In this document: positions 48,943 through 60,816 of the stretch, one piece after another
Position numbering within the stretch: position 1 is the stretch's first letter
How the letters are laid out: the number at the start of each line of letters is the position of its first letter
Assembly (NCBI GenBank): GCA_030248295.1
Contig: JASANH010000255.1
Coordinates: 1 to 64,000 of the forward strand
Length of the DNA: 64,000 nt
Direction: 5' to 3'
From: Mesodorylaimus sp. YZB2_4
Taxonomy: Eukaryota; Nematoda; Enoplea; Dorylaimida; Dorylaimidae
Made by a program: the position numbers and the translations under genes
The notes under the pieces: model-generated
Database searches by the model: none
Seen by the model: the letters and a program-made list of their open reading frames with translations, nothing else
Told to the model about the DNA's origin: nothing

Positions 48943-49325
48943 GTAACCCTCGCGCCTGGTAGGCCATGGCGAGTGGGGGAGAGTGATCGATCTCCCCTGG
49001 CTGGGAAGCGACAACCCGTCGGGTTGATGTTTCAGCCGTAGGTATGGTCGTGACACTTGCCCCGTGCCACCTCCGTTCAACGCCTGTCAGGACTGGTTAC
49101 ACTTGGTTACACGACATGGTGTGTTCTCACACGGGAGCTATAAACAAGAAATGCAGTGTTCTTGCGACAGCTCATGTGGCCATTGTTGCACAGTGTGTAA
49201 CCAAGCCTGGCAGGCGAAGGAGGGAGGCGGCCGACCGAAGTCGGCTGGACAAGATTACAATATTAGAAGATCTCTTATCGATTACTCTCTATCACTCGCC
49301 GTGGCCTACCAGGCACGAGGGTTAC
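48943..49325. mobile_element. Family-A element with both arms
   Basis: GTAACCCTCGCGCCTGGTAG at 48943 is inverted at 49306-49325, with the inversion continuing over CACTCGCCRTGGCC and the ATCGAT core word. This copy shows that family-A fragments elsewhere are single arms of a fold-back element of about 380 bp. Confidence 0.7.
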
Positions 49326-49992
49326 AAGTATCGACTCCAGTCGCTGCTGGTTAACATGAAGAGTTCTTTTTGCTGGTAGAGCAGTCCCAACGGAGGCCTC
49401 AGATAAAGTACATACAAAGACGGAGAGCAAAGAATAACAAAACCAGTCAACCTAAAAATGTATAACAACTCGGAGAGGGTGGACAGCCTGGTCACTTATG
49501 GTACAGTACAATCTAGCACTCGAGCCCTCTCACCTTACATCGTAAGTACGAGGAAATGCAAAGGCTGAAAAAGCAGTTGGAACACGTAAAACGGGAAAAA
49601 CATTTCTGCCCTTAAAAATTAAAGTTCAGATTCAATCAAGCGAACAGAGTTTCAAAACGGACAGCAGAAAAGACCCATCTGAGGGATTCCGCACTTTGAA
49701 CCACGAGAAAATCAGATCACTCCAGGGCCTCGTTCTGAAGCGAAGATAAAAGTTTCAGTCGCAGAAAGTTTAAAATAAAGGCTTCTGTTTTGACGCTTTT
49801 TCAAGCGTTCTGTTGATCAGAAATCGTTTAGAATAAAGCCCTCAATCGAGAAAGCGCTCACAACTAGTAGTCGATCGACACCTGAGACAACACCACCCAA
49901 GACACCTACACTACGTCACAATATCCGGTTCTAGGAGTCCACTGTCTTCCATGCCCATGCTATGCACAAAAAACACACTTCGCCATAAAAGG

Positions 49993-52900
49993 TCACAGAA
50001 ATTCGTCTTCTGGTTCTTGAAGCAAGTAATTGATGGGGTGTGGTGAAAGTGGCACCACGCCGGCACTTAGTGGCTCCTTCTGCGTTATTGTCGAACTCGA
50101 TCCCAAAACTCCACCCGATGTCGAAGTCGAACCAGCGCTGGCTCGAGGAACCAATGGGTCGGTGTTACGTCGTTTTGATTTCGACTTTTTCAACATGGTT
50201 GCCTAAAGTGCTAAATCTTGTGAATGTCAAAGGTCAGGCAAAAGTACAGCTGGATTGTAGTTCAAAAGAAACACTTAATGGGATAGTGGCCTCTGACCAC
50301 AGACGCAAGTGCACGTTTTGACCACATCACTCGCCCATCAGCAGCCCAAATAGAATTGTAGGAATGCCACTCTATCTCACCAGCTCGCATGCAACACACA
50401 GCCCAGCTACGACTGAACCACCGAGCTGGCCGAACCGAACTAGGACCAAGACTGGACTTGACCCGGGTGGTGGCCTGGCGGTTAAGGCGTTTGCCTCTTA
50501 CGCTGCTTGCGCACTAGAGGGAAGGGCTCGACTACCGCTTAGGTACAAAATAATGGTTAATCTATGCGTTCCTTGACCCTCGAGTGCGCTGTTTAGTGCT
50601 TGGCCATGGATAAAGTATGAGGACCGAACCGAACCAGGGTATTGGAGCCGAACCAGGACCAACGCACGTGCCTTGTATCACTTCACACTGACTGACAGTG
50701 CAAAAATAGAAAAGTTATCAGTTTAAATAGCTTCTGGTGAAAGGACATTCATAAACTAGAAATTGGCGAGAGTAGCTCTGGATTTTCACTGCAATCGAAC
50801 AAGTTGTTGAGCTTTGCTACAACTTGCCTGCTCTAGCCCGACTCGAAACAAATCAATTATGGTTTATTTCGATCCGGGTTCGGTGTTGGTTAGCTAAAGT
50901 AGCCACCTGGTCTGTTTTGGGTCCTGGTTCGGCTGCAAAAGCTGCTTTGGTCGAATCTGGCACACAGCAGAGAGTTCAGAGAGGCATTATTCAAAAATCG
51001 AGCCACGCAACGTGACATCGACAAGGTGCAGGGGGAGTTCCCACGCCCTTCCACGATTAAAACCAGTAATGTGGTTAAAACACACACACACAGAAGGTAG
51101 CCAAGGACCCTTCTGAGTTATTTATTTTCAAGGATATTGGTTGGCTGGACACCTTATGCCGGTTTACCTGGATAGGCTCGACATGCAACCGATATTCCTG
51201 CGGGCCCAAAAGCTGGGAGTGCCACCCGTCAGGGAGATTTTTCAGCCATGAAGAATGGCTGCCTGGATTCTGGCGTGGCGCCAAAACTCCGCGAGCTACC
51301 CACCCCTATGTTCGTGAGAACTACTGCGTATTCCGTATTCAGTCCACATTATTCGGCGGTCAGATTCAGTCAAAAAAGTATCAAACACCTAAAATGCCAT
51401 TGCAGACTGCCCACCTTCAAGGCCGACTTCAAGATGGTTATTGTGCCTGGCGGTTGCATTTGCGGCTCGCCATCGACCTGGACTGGCAGCTCCGTGGTGG
51501 TCATTATCTTAATCTGAAAAGGACAAAGTGATATCGTTGCATCCAAAAGCTGGGTCGAAGTGCAGCTTACATGGCCTCCTTGCGCTATCCTTATTCCGAC
51601 ACTGATGCCCGTCTGGATTTGGCCCAGATGAACGACGCCAGTCACGCCGATCAGTTCCAGCAGACCATCATAATGAGTCGGCTTGCTGAAACCGCTTTCT
51701 TCTTTCTCCGGCCCCCACGGATTCGCGCCCGATGCCCATCTGAAAATGTCAGCTGACTCGTTAGCGCCTGACTGGCCACTTGATAATTGATCACTTACGA
51801 AGGTATGTTGAGCACGATCAGTCCTTCAATGGCCGGTAATTCGATGGGTTTGCTGTCCACTTCCAATTTAATTTTCGTATGCAGATCCTTGCACAATTTC
51901 TGGTTCAGAAATTTTTTCAATCCGATCTCCAAATATTTTCGCTTGTTGTGCATTCTCGAGTTGAACTTTTCGGGGTTCTCTTCTCGAGCTCGATGGAAGG
52001 CCAAGCACACATCAGCGTCGATGCCGATCCCAAAATAATTATTCATGATGATCATGGACGTCTGGTCTTCGGGATTATTCATTTGAAGGGCCGTGTCCGG
52101 GTTGTGCTCCGACGAGGACGGCAGTTCGGACGGTTCTTGGGCGTGAAAGACCAGAGTCCACCTGCACGAAATGAATTCGGGGTCACGAGAATTCGCTTGC
52201 AGTTGAAAAGGGTACCCTGCTCCTACCATGTACAGCACTCCTACTACGCACTGGAGGGTGCTCAGAGTGAAAAGGCGGAGGAAGTCACCACCCATTGTCA
52301 GGTTCCAGGATGCGTTCAACAGTACAGGCTGTTCCAAGCATGCACAAACGAAAAGAGGCGGTGTCATGCCTTCGATCACCAATAAATCATGGGCACGAGT
52401 GTGCGCTATACCCTCACAGGCGCAAAGCAAGATTTGAAGGCAGGTAAATCGGATTTATTTACTCAAGCGACAGACATTCTGCGCGGGGGTCTGTTTCTGT
52501 GTCGCCAGTCCTTATTCTCAGGTGAGTGAGCCCAGGTACTGAACCGACTAACAGGTTGGCGCCTCGGATTGCGCATTTTCAGAAAGACACGAGAAATAAG
52601 TGAAAGAAGGACCGCCAGTCCTCCGCATTCTGCCCGAAGCACCATGAATTGCTAAAGTGTGTCTTACAGTACCTGTGCCTGAGACTTCGTGTTGCTGACG
52701 TGTTCTGATGCAAAGACTCGAACACATGCACGCCTTACCTGTCCAACCTGACCTCCTCGGCATCGATGACGTCCTTGAGTATTAGCAGCGGGTCCTCCTG
52801 TCCTGTGTAGCCGCCACCCCACCTCAGCACTCGAGCCAAATCATTGCCTGAATTCGCATTCGAAAACAACAGTCCCCCAGCAGATTAACAGTCTTACCTG

Positions 52901-55900
52901 TTCCCAAGGGGACCACACCACACGGTGGAGAAGAGCACACGGAATCCTGGCCGACAATATCCAGGCATTGCAGAACCCATCCGACCGTGCCATCACCCCC
53001 GCAGACCAGAATTCGGTACTTGGGTATGTTGCGAAACACATACAGGCTGCAAAAGAGCGGCGATGGGTTGCGTCGATTTGTAGGGCAGTGTGTTGCTTAC
53101 CCTACGAGCGGCCCTCCATTGAGAATATCGAAGACTTGGAATGGATTGAGTAATTTACGGAACGACCTTATCAAATCCAGTCCCTGACAACCACCACTCT
53201 TCACATTCACCAGCACCATCAGTGGCTCCACGTCCCGCGGTATCATGTGCGACTAAACAGTGTGAGCCTTTGTGAGGTGCAGCCCGCCTTGACCCTCACA
53301 ACAACCGTGATTCCGGTCCAACAGGCACTGATGGCTTCCCAGTAATTTACCATGTCACTCATTGTCAGACTAACTTCCAATGTGAAATGCCAAAAAGTAG
53401 GGGACTAAGAAGTCAATGTCCAGTTTTGAAATCAGCTCCAGCCACTTAGTATGTGTTTGTAAATATTACCGGGGGGGGGGGCTTCAAAAACAGGCACAAA
53501 GGTTTCCTCTCCATCAAACTTATTTGCACAGGAAAAAAGAGCCCCCTACTCGCAGGAACTCCCCTCTTGTCCCACCTGTTTCGCATGGCTGGCAATAGGG
53601 TCCTATGGAATGACTGAATGTTGTGTAATTTTTTCGCCAACTGAGGTCACTATCTGTGCGATATGTCGAGTGTGATACGACTGGGTCCCTATTAGGGCAG
53701 TAAGCCGAGTATTCCGACCTATAGTTCATGGCTGAAACATCACCCTGACGGGTGACTCTCCCAGCTGAGTATCGGTTGCCAGTCGAGCCTCCAGAGTGGC
53801 AGATCACTGATCCTGTTATGTGGTCACTCCCAAACGTGTCAGGCACAGCTCACGCACGTACCTGGATATTGGGCAAGCACAAGACCAGGAGTCGCTTTTC
53901 GTCGTAAGTAGCCCTTTGCAGTTTCAAGCACGCTTTGGTCGCCGCCTTTGGCGAGTTGAATGTGATCACCAAGGAACCATATTCGTAGTAGATGGGCCCG
54001 ATCGCTGTGAAAGGCTTCTCTAAACGCAGAGAGGAAAAGTCTCTCACGCGAGGGAGGTCGAGGCAGGGGTGAGGGTGAAAGGTGGGAAAACCACGGTCCC
54101 CAGCCAGGAAGGTTGAGGAAATGACATGACGGGCGAGCTCGACTCACCATCGGCTCCCAATAATCTCAGTAATATTCTTTCGTACTGTCGTTGAGCTAAA
54201 GAAGGAGGCAAATTGCCCACGAACACGGCCACGTTCGAGCCGTGCGGGTCTTCTTTTTCTTGCAGGTAAAATCTGGTTAATTGGAAGCGTTTCAAGGAAC
54301 TCTAAAAACAGAAATATTGTCTGGGGAGCACTCGAAACCTCACAAGTTCCCTACATTTCTTAGTGTCCGCACCAAGTGCAACATTTTTTCGTCGTTGTCT
54401 AATGTTCTTTCCACCACTAAAAAAATAGGATTCAGCATTTTAGAGTATAGTGGGACACTTTGATCAGCAGCGTCCTCCACCCTTTTGAAGTGAATCTGCA
54501 GCGTTGTGCGCGCAAAACTGATCACATTCTGGATTAACGGACTATTAAAAAACTGATAGAGCACCCAATTTTTCTGCGCTAGCAGATGGTCGAGGAAGCG
54601 CTTTGGGGCGGAAGAATATCTCGACGACCCTCAGCCATTGAAAGGGGGAGTCTTGGTCCCCGGGAAAGAGCAGAAACAAACTGTTTTCTCCTCTGGCATT
54701 CAATATCGAGATGGAGGTTTGTTTCCAGGTCAAGTCAGTGACTCCACCCAGTTGCGCTGGTTTTGAGCGGGCCCACGATCAGGAGGGGGAATCAAGATGG
54801 CATGGACAATGGAAACCACTGGCGCGAAAGTGCCTGGACTGCACGCCCAAACTGCGTCATTTTCAACATCGCAGGTGCTGCCAAGTGATTGCAGTCAGCA
54901 GACGTGGCCAACACCCACGGGCCTGGTAAGTTGGACGGCACTCTCCCACACCATACCAGTTGCGCAGCGAGTGGTCGACTCGCGGCCAGGTACATCATTT
55001 TGCGTCTGAAATCTACTACAGAGTGCCTTCACCCTCGATTGGGCATGCATTCGGCGATGTGGTCACACAGGGACGTGAACAAACAGTACATTGTACAAAA
55101 GTTCTGCGGCGCTCACCTCCTCTGTCCAAAGACACTTCCACCAAATTATATGTGCTGAAATCGCAGAAAGTCAATCCGAATTTGGTTAAGGCTTCGGCGA
55201 TGACCATCTCGACTGTCGTGTCCTCGTTGATTGTAACATTGCAAAACGTGACTGGTATCCTGCAATTGGTTCACTGGTTGAGTTTGCCATCACGTGTCGG
55301 GTAGACCTGCAACGCCCGCACGGCGGATTCTGGCGAGTGGGAGAATGATCTTCTCCTCGCGCAGTCAACCCCAGGGTTGCTGGCTCACGATCAACTAAAG
55401 GTGTGCTCGTGGACCCGGCTAGTTATTGCCCCTCCGACGTTGGTCAGTGCTCACAGCTGAGACCCCGATATCAAGGACATGGCGGAGACCCCAGTCGCGC
55501 CTACCTCAGCCATCCCCCGTAAATGATCAGTGAGGTTCGATGCGGGTCGAAATCCCTATATCGCAGAAATAACTGAGGTCTCTGTTTGGATGAAGTCACT
55601 GGAACGCTAGCCGAAGCTACGAGATCACGTTTCAACGATTTCAATGGCTGAGGGTCGTCGAGATATTCTTCTGCCCCGTCTGAAAAAGGGGAACATTCTG
55701 AATTATTCCAGTGGTCACATAAAACAATCACGACTGCAGCATGGAACTTACCTTCGTTCACAACCTGAGTCACGTAATAGTTGTGCGGATTGTCTTGTAT
55801 GTGGAAGGTACGCAAGGCAGCCACCTGGAACAGCACAGTTCAACAAAAGCAGATTGGACAAAACACTATTCTTCTGGGTTTCTTTTGCTCAACTATCTGA

Positions 55901-58900
55901 TAATTTTGCTCTGTCAGATGAGGCCAGTCTGCTACGAAGTGCCTTGTTAGTTGCGGCAGCTGACAGAGAAGCTGGGCGAGTAGATACCATCACTCGGCTA
56001 CTGATTTCCATGGTGTTCCTCCACCATGACACAAGTCTGGGGACGCAGCATCATAAAAATGGGATGTCCTACAATCGTCCAGACCCAAAAGAGGGTTGTG
56101 AGGGTAGACAAGTCACAAGAATGAGCCGTAGCTTCCTGCTATTGCATGGAGTACACCCAATGTCCCCGCCTAGCTCCACCTGTACGCGTGTCCTTATGCT
56201 TACATTAGGTGCTGAATTGGAAAACTGAATCGGCTTTTCCAATTGGTGCCTCGCGTCCTAAGATCTTGGCCAGATTCTGTCGGCTTGGCTTGACAGAGCC
56301 ATCACAAAAAGTCAAGTGCTCACATGCATAGGCTCTGTCTGAGAGGACACAAAATTCACTTCACCATGTCGCCACATGGATTTTCGAAGTATATATGAGC
56401 ATCCAGAACATCTTTCTGGCTGAATCGTGCACTTGTCCTAGTTCGATAATTGACAAATGTATATTTTGCAGTGATTATAAACACATTGCACAGACACACA
56501 CGCAGGCCTTGAAAAACTTAACAGGTGGGTGGTCCTGTGGTCAGTGCCAGTTTGCCTTAAGTCAGGCCCAGGATTGCATGAGCACGTACCACGATCTGCT
56601 GGGTTGTGGCTGCCTTCGGTACTGTGCAGTGTCGATACATGCCTCTCTGCAGCGATGCCGCCCCATCGTAAATTCGGATGGTTTCATCTGAAAAAGGACA
56701 AAGTTGAGGAGTGCCGAGCCAGCTGGGACCTGCTGGCACTTACAGTCTTCCTTCTCCTTGCCCGGCTCATCCGTGGTGCCGCCCATGGTCAACGAGGCGT
56801 CATCGGGGGCCACCTTGTAGGGCGACATGCTCTCCTTGTCCCTTATCCGTATGCTCAGCAACTGCTCCATGGGCAGCTCGGCCCTGGGAATGGTCAGACA
56901 ATTGGGCGGCAACATTATTTTGTGCAACGACCCGAAATCGCATTCGCACGACGCCTGTCTGTAGCAGGTAGCGTGCGCCTGCAGTGTGAAGCACATTTGG
57001 TTGATTTCCGTGATCACAGTCGGACACGACCTACCGTGGCGCCGCACCACTCGCAACGCATCCCGGCCAAACACTCGGCTGACCAACAGCTTTTCTTGCA
57101 AACAATGCATTTGGAACTTTGAGGCAGATTGCCTTCTCGCCAGTGGTGGTGTTGCACGTGGGCTGTCTGAAATGATGTTCATCACATCGCCTCGCCCCGC
57201 ACAAATTTGGTTCTCTCCATTTTTTGAATTTGCAGCCAAATATGCTTTTAGGCACTCATATTTCAGCAGTGTTTTAATGAAAAAGACTTTAAAACCCATG
57301 CAAAAATGACTGCGACTCGTTTCTTCTTTCCTTCCCCCCTCATTCATTCATATTGCCACCCGCTCGGCCAAATACCATTCATAACTTTTATCGGGCGCGG
57401 GGCCTTCGAAAAGAAAAGGTAAAGCACGAACAAAGGGGTATGTGTGGACCTGTTTGCCGCCCAATCAGGCGGCACACCTTTTCATTTCTTTTAGTACGCT
57501 GGTGAAAATTATGAATGAAGGGGGCATGGCTCAGTTGAATGTAGGGGGGTCGGGGACAGTTCGTGCCAGCCTTCTCGCTCCCCCGAGCCAAAGCGAGAAA
57601 TCAATGAAAAAGCTCTCAAAGCTGGTCGGGCGTAGGGCGAATGATTGACTAGCCCTAGCCGCTCTCATTTCCCCCCGCCCCTTCTTCGTTATAGCCCTAG
57701 CATTTATTAGACAGACAGCGAGGTCTCATTTTCAGAAATGTCTTTTCCCCACTCGTAGCAGGCCACTATTCAAACAATGGCAGCCGACCGGACGGCCATT
57801 CACCAGACCGCCTGAACGAGATAAAATGCCACCTTTGTGCAAAATCATTCAACAAGTGCAAAAATCAATGGCGCAATTCCAAAGAATGGCCGCGCTTACC
57901 GGCTCCAAACTGGGCACGTATGTGGTGGCCTCTTTGCAGTCGCTGACCGCCAAGTCTTGACAATCCAAATGTACGTAGTATTCGCACACTAAAAAGGATA
58001 TGGCCTGGTCAGAGGCGTCCTGAACTGAATTCTGCGCACCTTCGCATTCCACAGTGATGCTATCGTCGGTCCGTTTGCGACACACGTTACAGAATCGTCG
58101 TTTCACAGGCCCCGGTTCCGACCAGCAATGAGCCACTGGGTTCTGAAACACGGCCATCCGAGGATCGGGCCGGGACGCACTGACCAGTCACCTACCTTGA
58201 TGAGTTGCATGGCCACACCGGAACAATAGGAAGCTACCGTTTTCAGGCATTTCTCATGGCACGTGAAATTGCACACTAAAATTAGATAATCATCTGCATA
58301 AGACCCGTGATCTGCTCCTAGCGCTAAGATGATCAGATCGTCAATACACACTGCAGTGCAGTGATTTCCACACAAGGTTTCACCCCTACTGCCCTAAACT
58401 CGGTGTATTCCGAGCCAATTTGGCTGACAGTCAAGTGTTGTGATGTCGCATGCAAACCACGGCCTGTCAGCTTGTTGCCCGCTGCGCTTGCATTCAACTC
58501 TCGCCTGGCTATCAGCTCGTTCGATCAGTTCACTTGTCATAGACCCGAGTTTGGCGCGGTTGCCGCGGCAAGTCTGCACAAAAACACAGTCTGACCCTCT
58601 CGGATGCTGGCTGACTTTTGACCAATCGTCACGTGCTCTGTAATTACTGCCCGTTACAGCCATCATGCCATTGACGTCATCGGGCGACGCCGTGACGGGT
58701 TCGACTCAATCGACGACGGCCAGCGGGCGCGAGACCGCGGTCATTCAACAAACACGCTGGCAAAGACGAGAATTTTCGAAGACGCGAAAGACACAACGTT
58801 GTAATTAGGATACAAAAACTGGCACTGGACAAGTTTCGACGTTCAGTAACGACCAGAACACGAATCGGCCTGATCAAAGCTCCGAAATCAGAATTGGCTC

Positions 58901-59727
58901 CTTTGCGCACCAGACGCTTCATCTCGCAGATGTATCAATCAGTGATCAGCAGGGCAGCACTGGCCCATTGTCCCAAGCACAAGGGCAGTTTGTCAGACGC
59001 TCGGTTCGCCCCGAGCGTTCTCTTACAACATGCATACATGCACCTTTTTTACACCTTCAGCTTTAAAAGCACAAAAACGTTTCGACGTCGAAGTTCCTGC
59101 ATGGAGGGTGACCTCTTTCAGAATCCTCTATTCTTATCAAGAAACCGTCACCCTGACGTCATCCGAAGCCAGTCTACAATCCGCGTCCGAGTCGCGGCGA
59201 ATTCTATATTCGAAATCATAAACAATCGGGGAGGAATGTCTGTTTCGAAAAAAACAGAAATTGGGCTCAAAAATGATCGATTTTCAACACAGACCTGATG
59301 CAAGCTCGGCGAATTGGATCGGGTGCCTTCGTGGATTCATTCTGGCCAAAAAACGTGATCAAGGATCACGAAAACTAAAGTGTCCTGACAAACTTGTGAA
59401 AAATTTGACAGTCTGATTATAAAGTTCTGAGTATAAATCACTGAAACACGGGCGGGCTAGGCGATTCTTACCTTCGCACACGAAACTTAATATGCCCCAA
59501 ATTAGTTCGGTGCAATGGTGGCAATATGTTGGTTTACCGAAATTCTTTTTCGTAAAGAAATGTCCGTGTCCACGTTGACTGGCTGTCCAGGAGGAGGCCA
59601 CCCCGCCGTGCCCACCCGCACTCCCCACCGGACCCCCTCCGTGGCCGTGATGAGAGTGAACACCAAAGTCCATGTCCGCAACCGCTTGCAGCAGACCAGG
59701 CTCGAAATTATCCCCTTCGGCCGCCAT
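49993..59727 (-). CDS. DGKQ: Diacylglycerol kinase theta
   Basis: Twenty minus-strand exons in phase: 59472-59727, 58196-58275, 58040-58142, 57900-57988, 57035-57166, 56744-56978, 56590-56687, 55752-55824, 55505-55679, 55117-55259, 54355-54416, 54148-54301, 53862-54019, 53101-53252, 52898-53046, 52739-52847, 51799-52161, 51571-51739, 51415-51513 and 49993-50202; 1002 residues (human 942). Order: three C1 zinc fingers ([30 protein letters not shown] with RCEWCG), a Ras-associating-like region ([20 protein letters not shown]), then [19 protein letters not shown], the catalytic domain with [10 protein letters not shown] (Gly653-Gly656) and [18 protein letters not shown], and the accessory domain ([20 protein letters not shown]). 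It phosphorylates diacylglycerol to phosphatidic acid, ending DAG signalling; the three-C1 plus RA plan marks the theta class. The first C1 finger lacks two residues at the conserved Gln-Gly turn. The Ser-rich C-terminal exon (EPEDEFL end) is longer than the family's usual end. Confidence 0.96.
50459..50621 (+). repeat. SINE-B, tRNA-derived
   Basis: Head GTGGCCTGGCGGTTAAGGCG (A box region), a B-box relative GGGCTCGACTACCG, then the tail CCCTCGAGTGCGCTGTTTAG and TAAAGTATGA. It lies in the last intron of DGKQ in antisense orientation. Confidence 0.7.
53725..53790 (+). repeat. Family-A fragment
   Basis: CATGGCTGAAACATCACCCT and GAGTATCGGTTGCCAGTC as in 40262-40330. In a DGKQ intron. Confidence 0.45.
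54605..54643 (+). repeat. Inverted 39-nt copy of a DGKQ exon piece
   Basis: These 39 bases match the coding strand of DGKQ exon 55505-55679 (positions 55677-55639) with one mismatch, but lie in opposite orientation in the intron 54417-55116, about 1 kb away. Confidence 0.8.
58672..58679. promoter_or_regulatory. CRE-like TGACGTCA in DGKQ intron 1
   Basis: Perfect CREB/ATF-type palindrome. Two more lie at 59154-59161 and 60618-60625, so three occur within 2 kb around the DGKQ 5' end. Confidence 0.3.
59154..59161. promoter_or_regulatory. CRE-like TGACGTCA in DGKQ intron 1
   Basis: Second perfect copy; see 58672-58679. Intronic, about 560 bp after the DGKQ start codon in transcript direction. 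Confidence 0.3.
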
Positions 59728-60816
59728 TTTCCTGCTCAAAATTCTCGTACACAATCAAGAAATACAATTTTTCAGTATTGAGCAGAAAATTTTGAAAAGT
59801 CGGACGGAATGTGCGTTTGGTCCAGTAGAGAATCCATTGGCCGATTGCCGATACTGATTAGAGTGCGATAGGAAATCAATGCCCACTCGATCAGTGCTCA
59901 ACCATGACTGAATGGTCTGTCATTTCAGCCAGTGCGCCGATCGCAGCGAGTGGCGCCCGATCACGTTGCAGAGTTCAGAGTTCGGTGGGCTGATTGCGGG
60001 AGTGACCGATAGGAGAGTGGCATAAATATATCGAATCGATGGGACAGTGGTGAGTGCTCGAGTGCCGCCGCGGGTGGCAACCGAATAGCGCCAAGAAACG
60101 AAGCCAATTTTAAAAAAATCTGAGCCACCTCGTTTCGTGATGGACTTTTGACAAACACTCGCGTTACCTAAAAAGGCACCAGCTCGGACGGGCGGGACTT
60201 GTTTTCATACACGCGCGACCTAGATATCTCGAATTTCCGTTCACCACGCTTCTCCTCTGGACAATCGATCGACTAGCTGAAAGGTTGGAGACGGAATGGG
60301 CACGCAAACTTAGGCCTCGACCGGCGAGACGGTCCCTGCATGAACGGGACAATGGAAGCAATTTTAGGGATAAGAAAGGTGAAAAAAGGACGAGGCAGGG
60401 CACTTTACACCACGACTGGCTCGCAGAGCAGTCATTGAGGAGAGGCGAGCGGCGAGGATGGAAGGCGAACTCAGCTGGCGCCAATCAATGAGAGAACGAG
60501 CACGAAGCTCGAAGGCCTTTGAAAAAGGGCAAAGCCGAGGCGGGCTAGGCGAGAAAGCTGAAAGAGTGAAACGCGCCTAGAGCACTGGCTAGCCAAGGTA
60601 GCAACCATGCGCCGCCGTGACGTCAGCCGGAGCCAGAGTTGTGACCACTTCCCTACAAGGCCCCCCCGACTGGCAGGATCGATACGGGCGCGAGCCAATG
60701 CAGCAACCAGCGGGCTTCGCCTTCTTTACACACCACAGCAACCAAAGGCCGACAGGCTAAGTGAACATTGTCATCGACGTGCCTAGCACCAGCACACTAT
60801 TTACACAGCCAGCTGA
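59728..60816. other. Intergenic region: DGKQ promoter side and EXTL3 3' side
   Basis: About 1.1 kb between the EXTL3 stop and the DGKQ ATG, both genes on the minus strand. No exon or repeat is seen. A perfect TGACGTCA lies at 60618-60625, about 890 bp upstream of the DGKQ ATG. Confidence 0.5.
60618..60625. promoter_or_regulatory. CRE-like TGACGTCA upstream of DGKQ
   Basis: Third perfect copy near the DGKQ 5' end, in the intergenic region and flanked by GC-rich sequence (GCCGCCG on one side). Confidence 0.3.

Larger units (their letters stand above)
46615..49992. other. Intergenic region between ACE and the 3' end of DGKQ
   Basis: It contains a family-A piece (47225-47290), a set of diverged copies of a motif around TTTGAATTCTT (47441-48800), a family-C palindrome (48318-48543) and a full family-A element (48943-49325). 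No gene is supported; the 112-codon minus frame at 47344-47682 falls on the motif repeats. Confidence 0.5.

Noticed and set aside
54545..54733. Minus-strand frame as an extra DGKQ exon
   Set aside because: Its end is the antisense of a copied DGKQ exon piece, and the flanking exons 55117-55259 and 54355-54416 already join in phase with the family order.
55644..56228. Plus-strand frame of 194 codons
   Set aside because: It overlaps DGKQ exons on the other strand and their introns, and has no known motif.
56562..57347. Minus-strand frame of 261 codons read as one exon
   Set aside because: It runs through introns and changes frame relative to the conserved DGKQ residues; the real coding parts are exons 56744-56978 and 57035-57166, plus 56590-56687.
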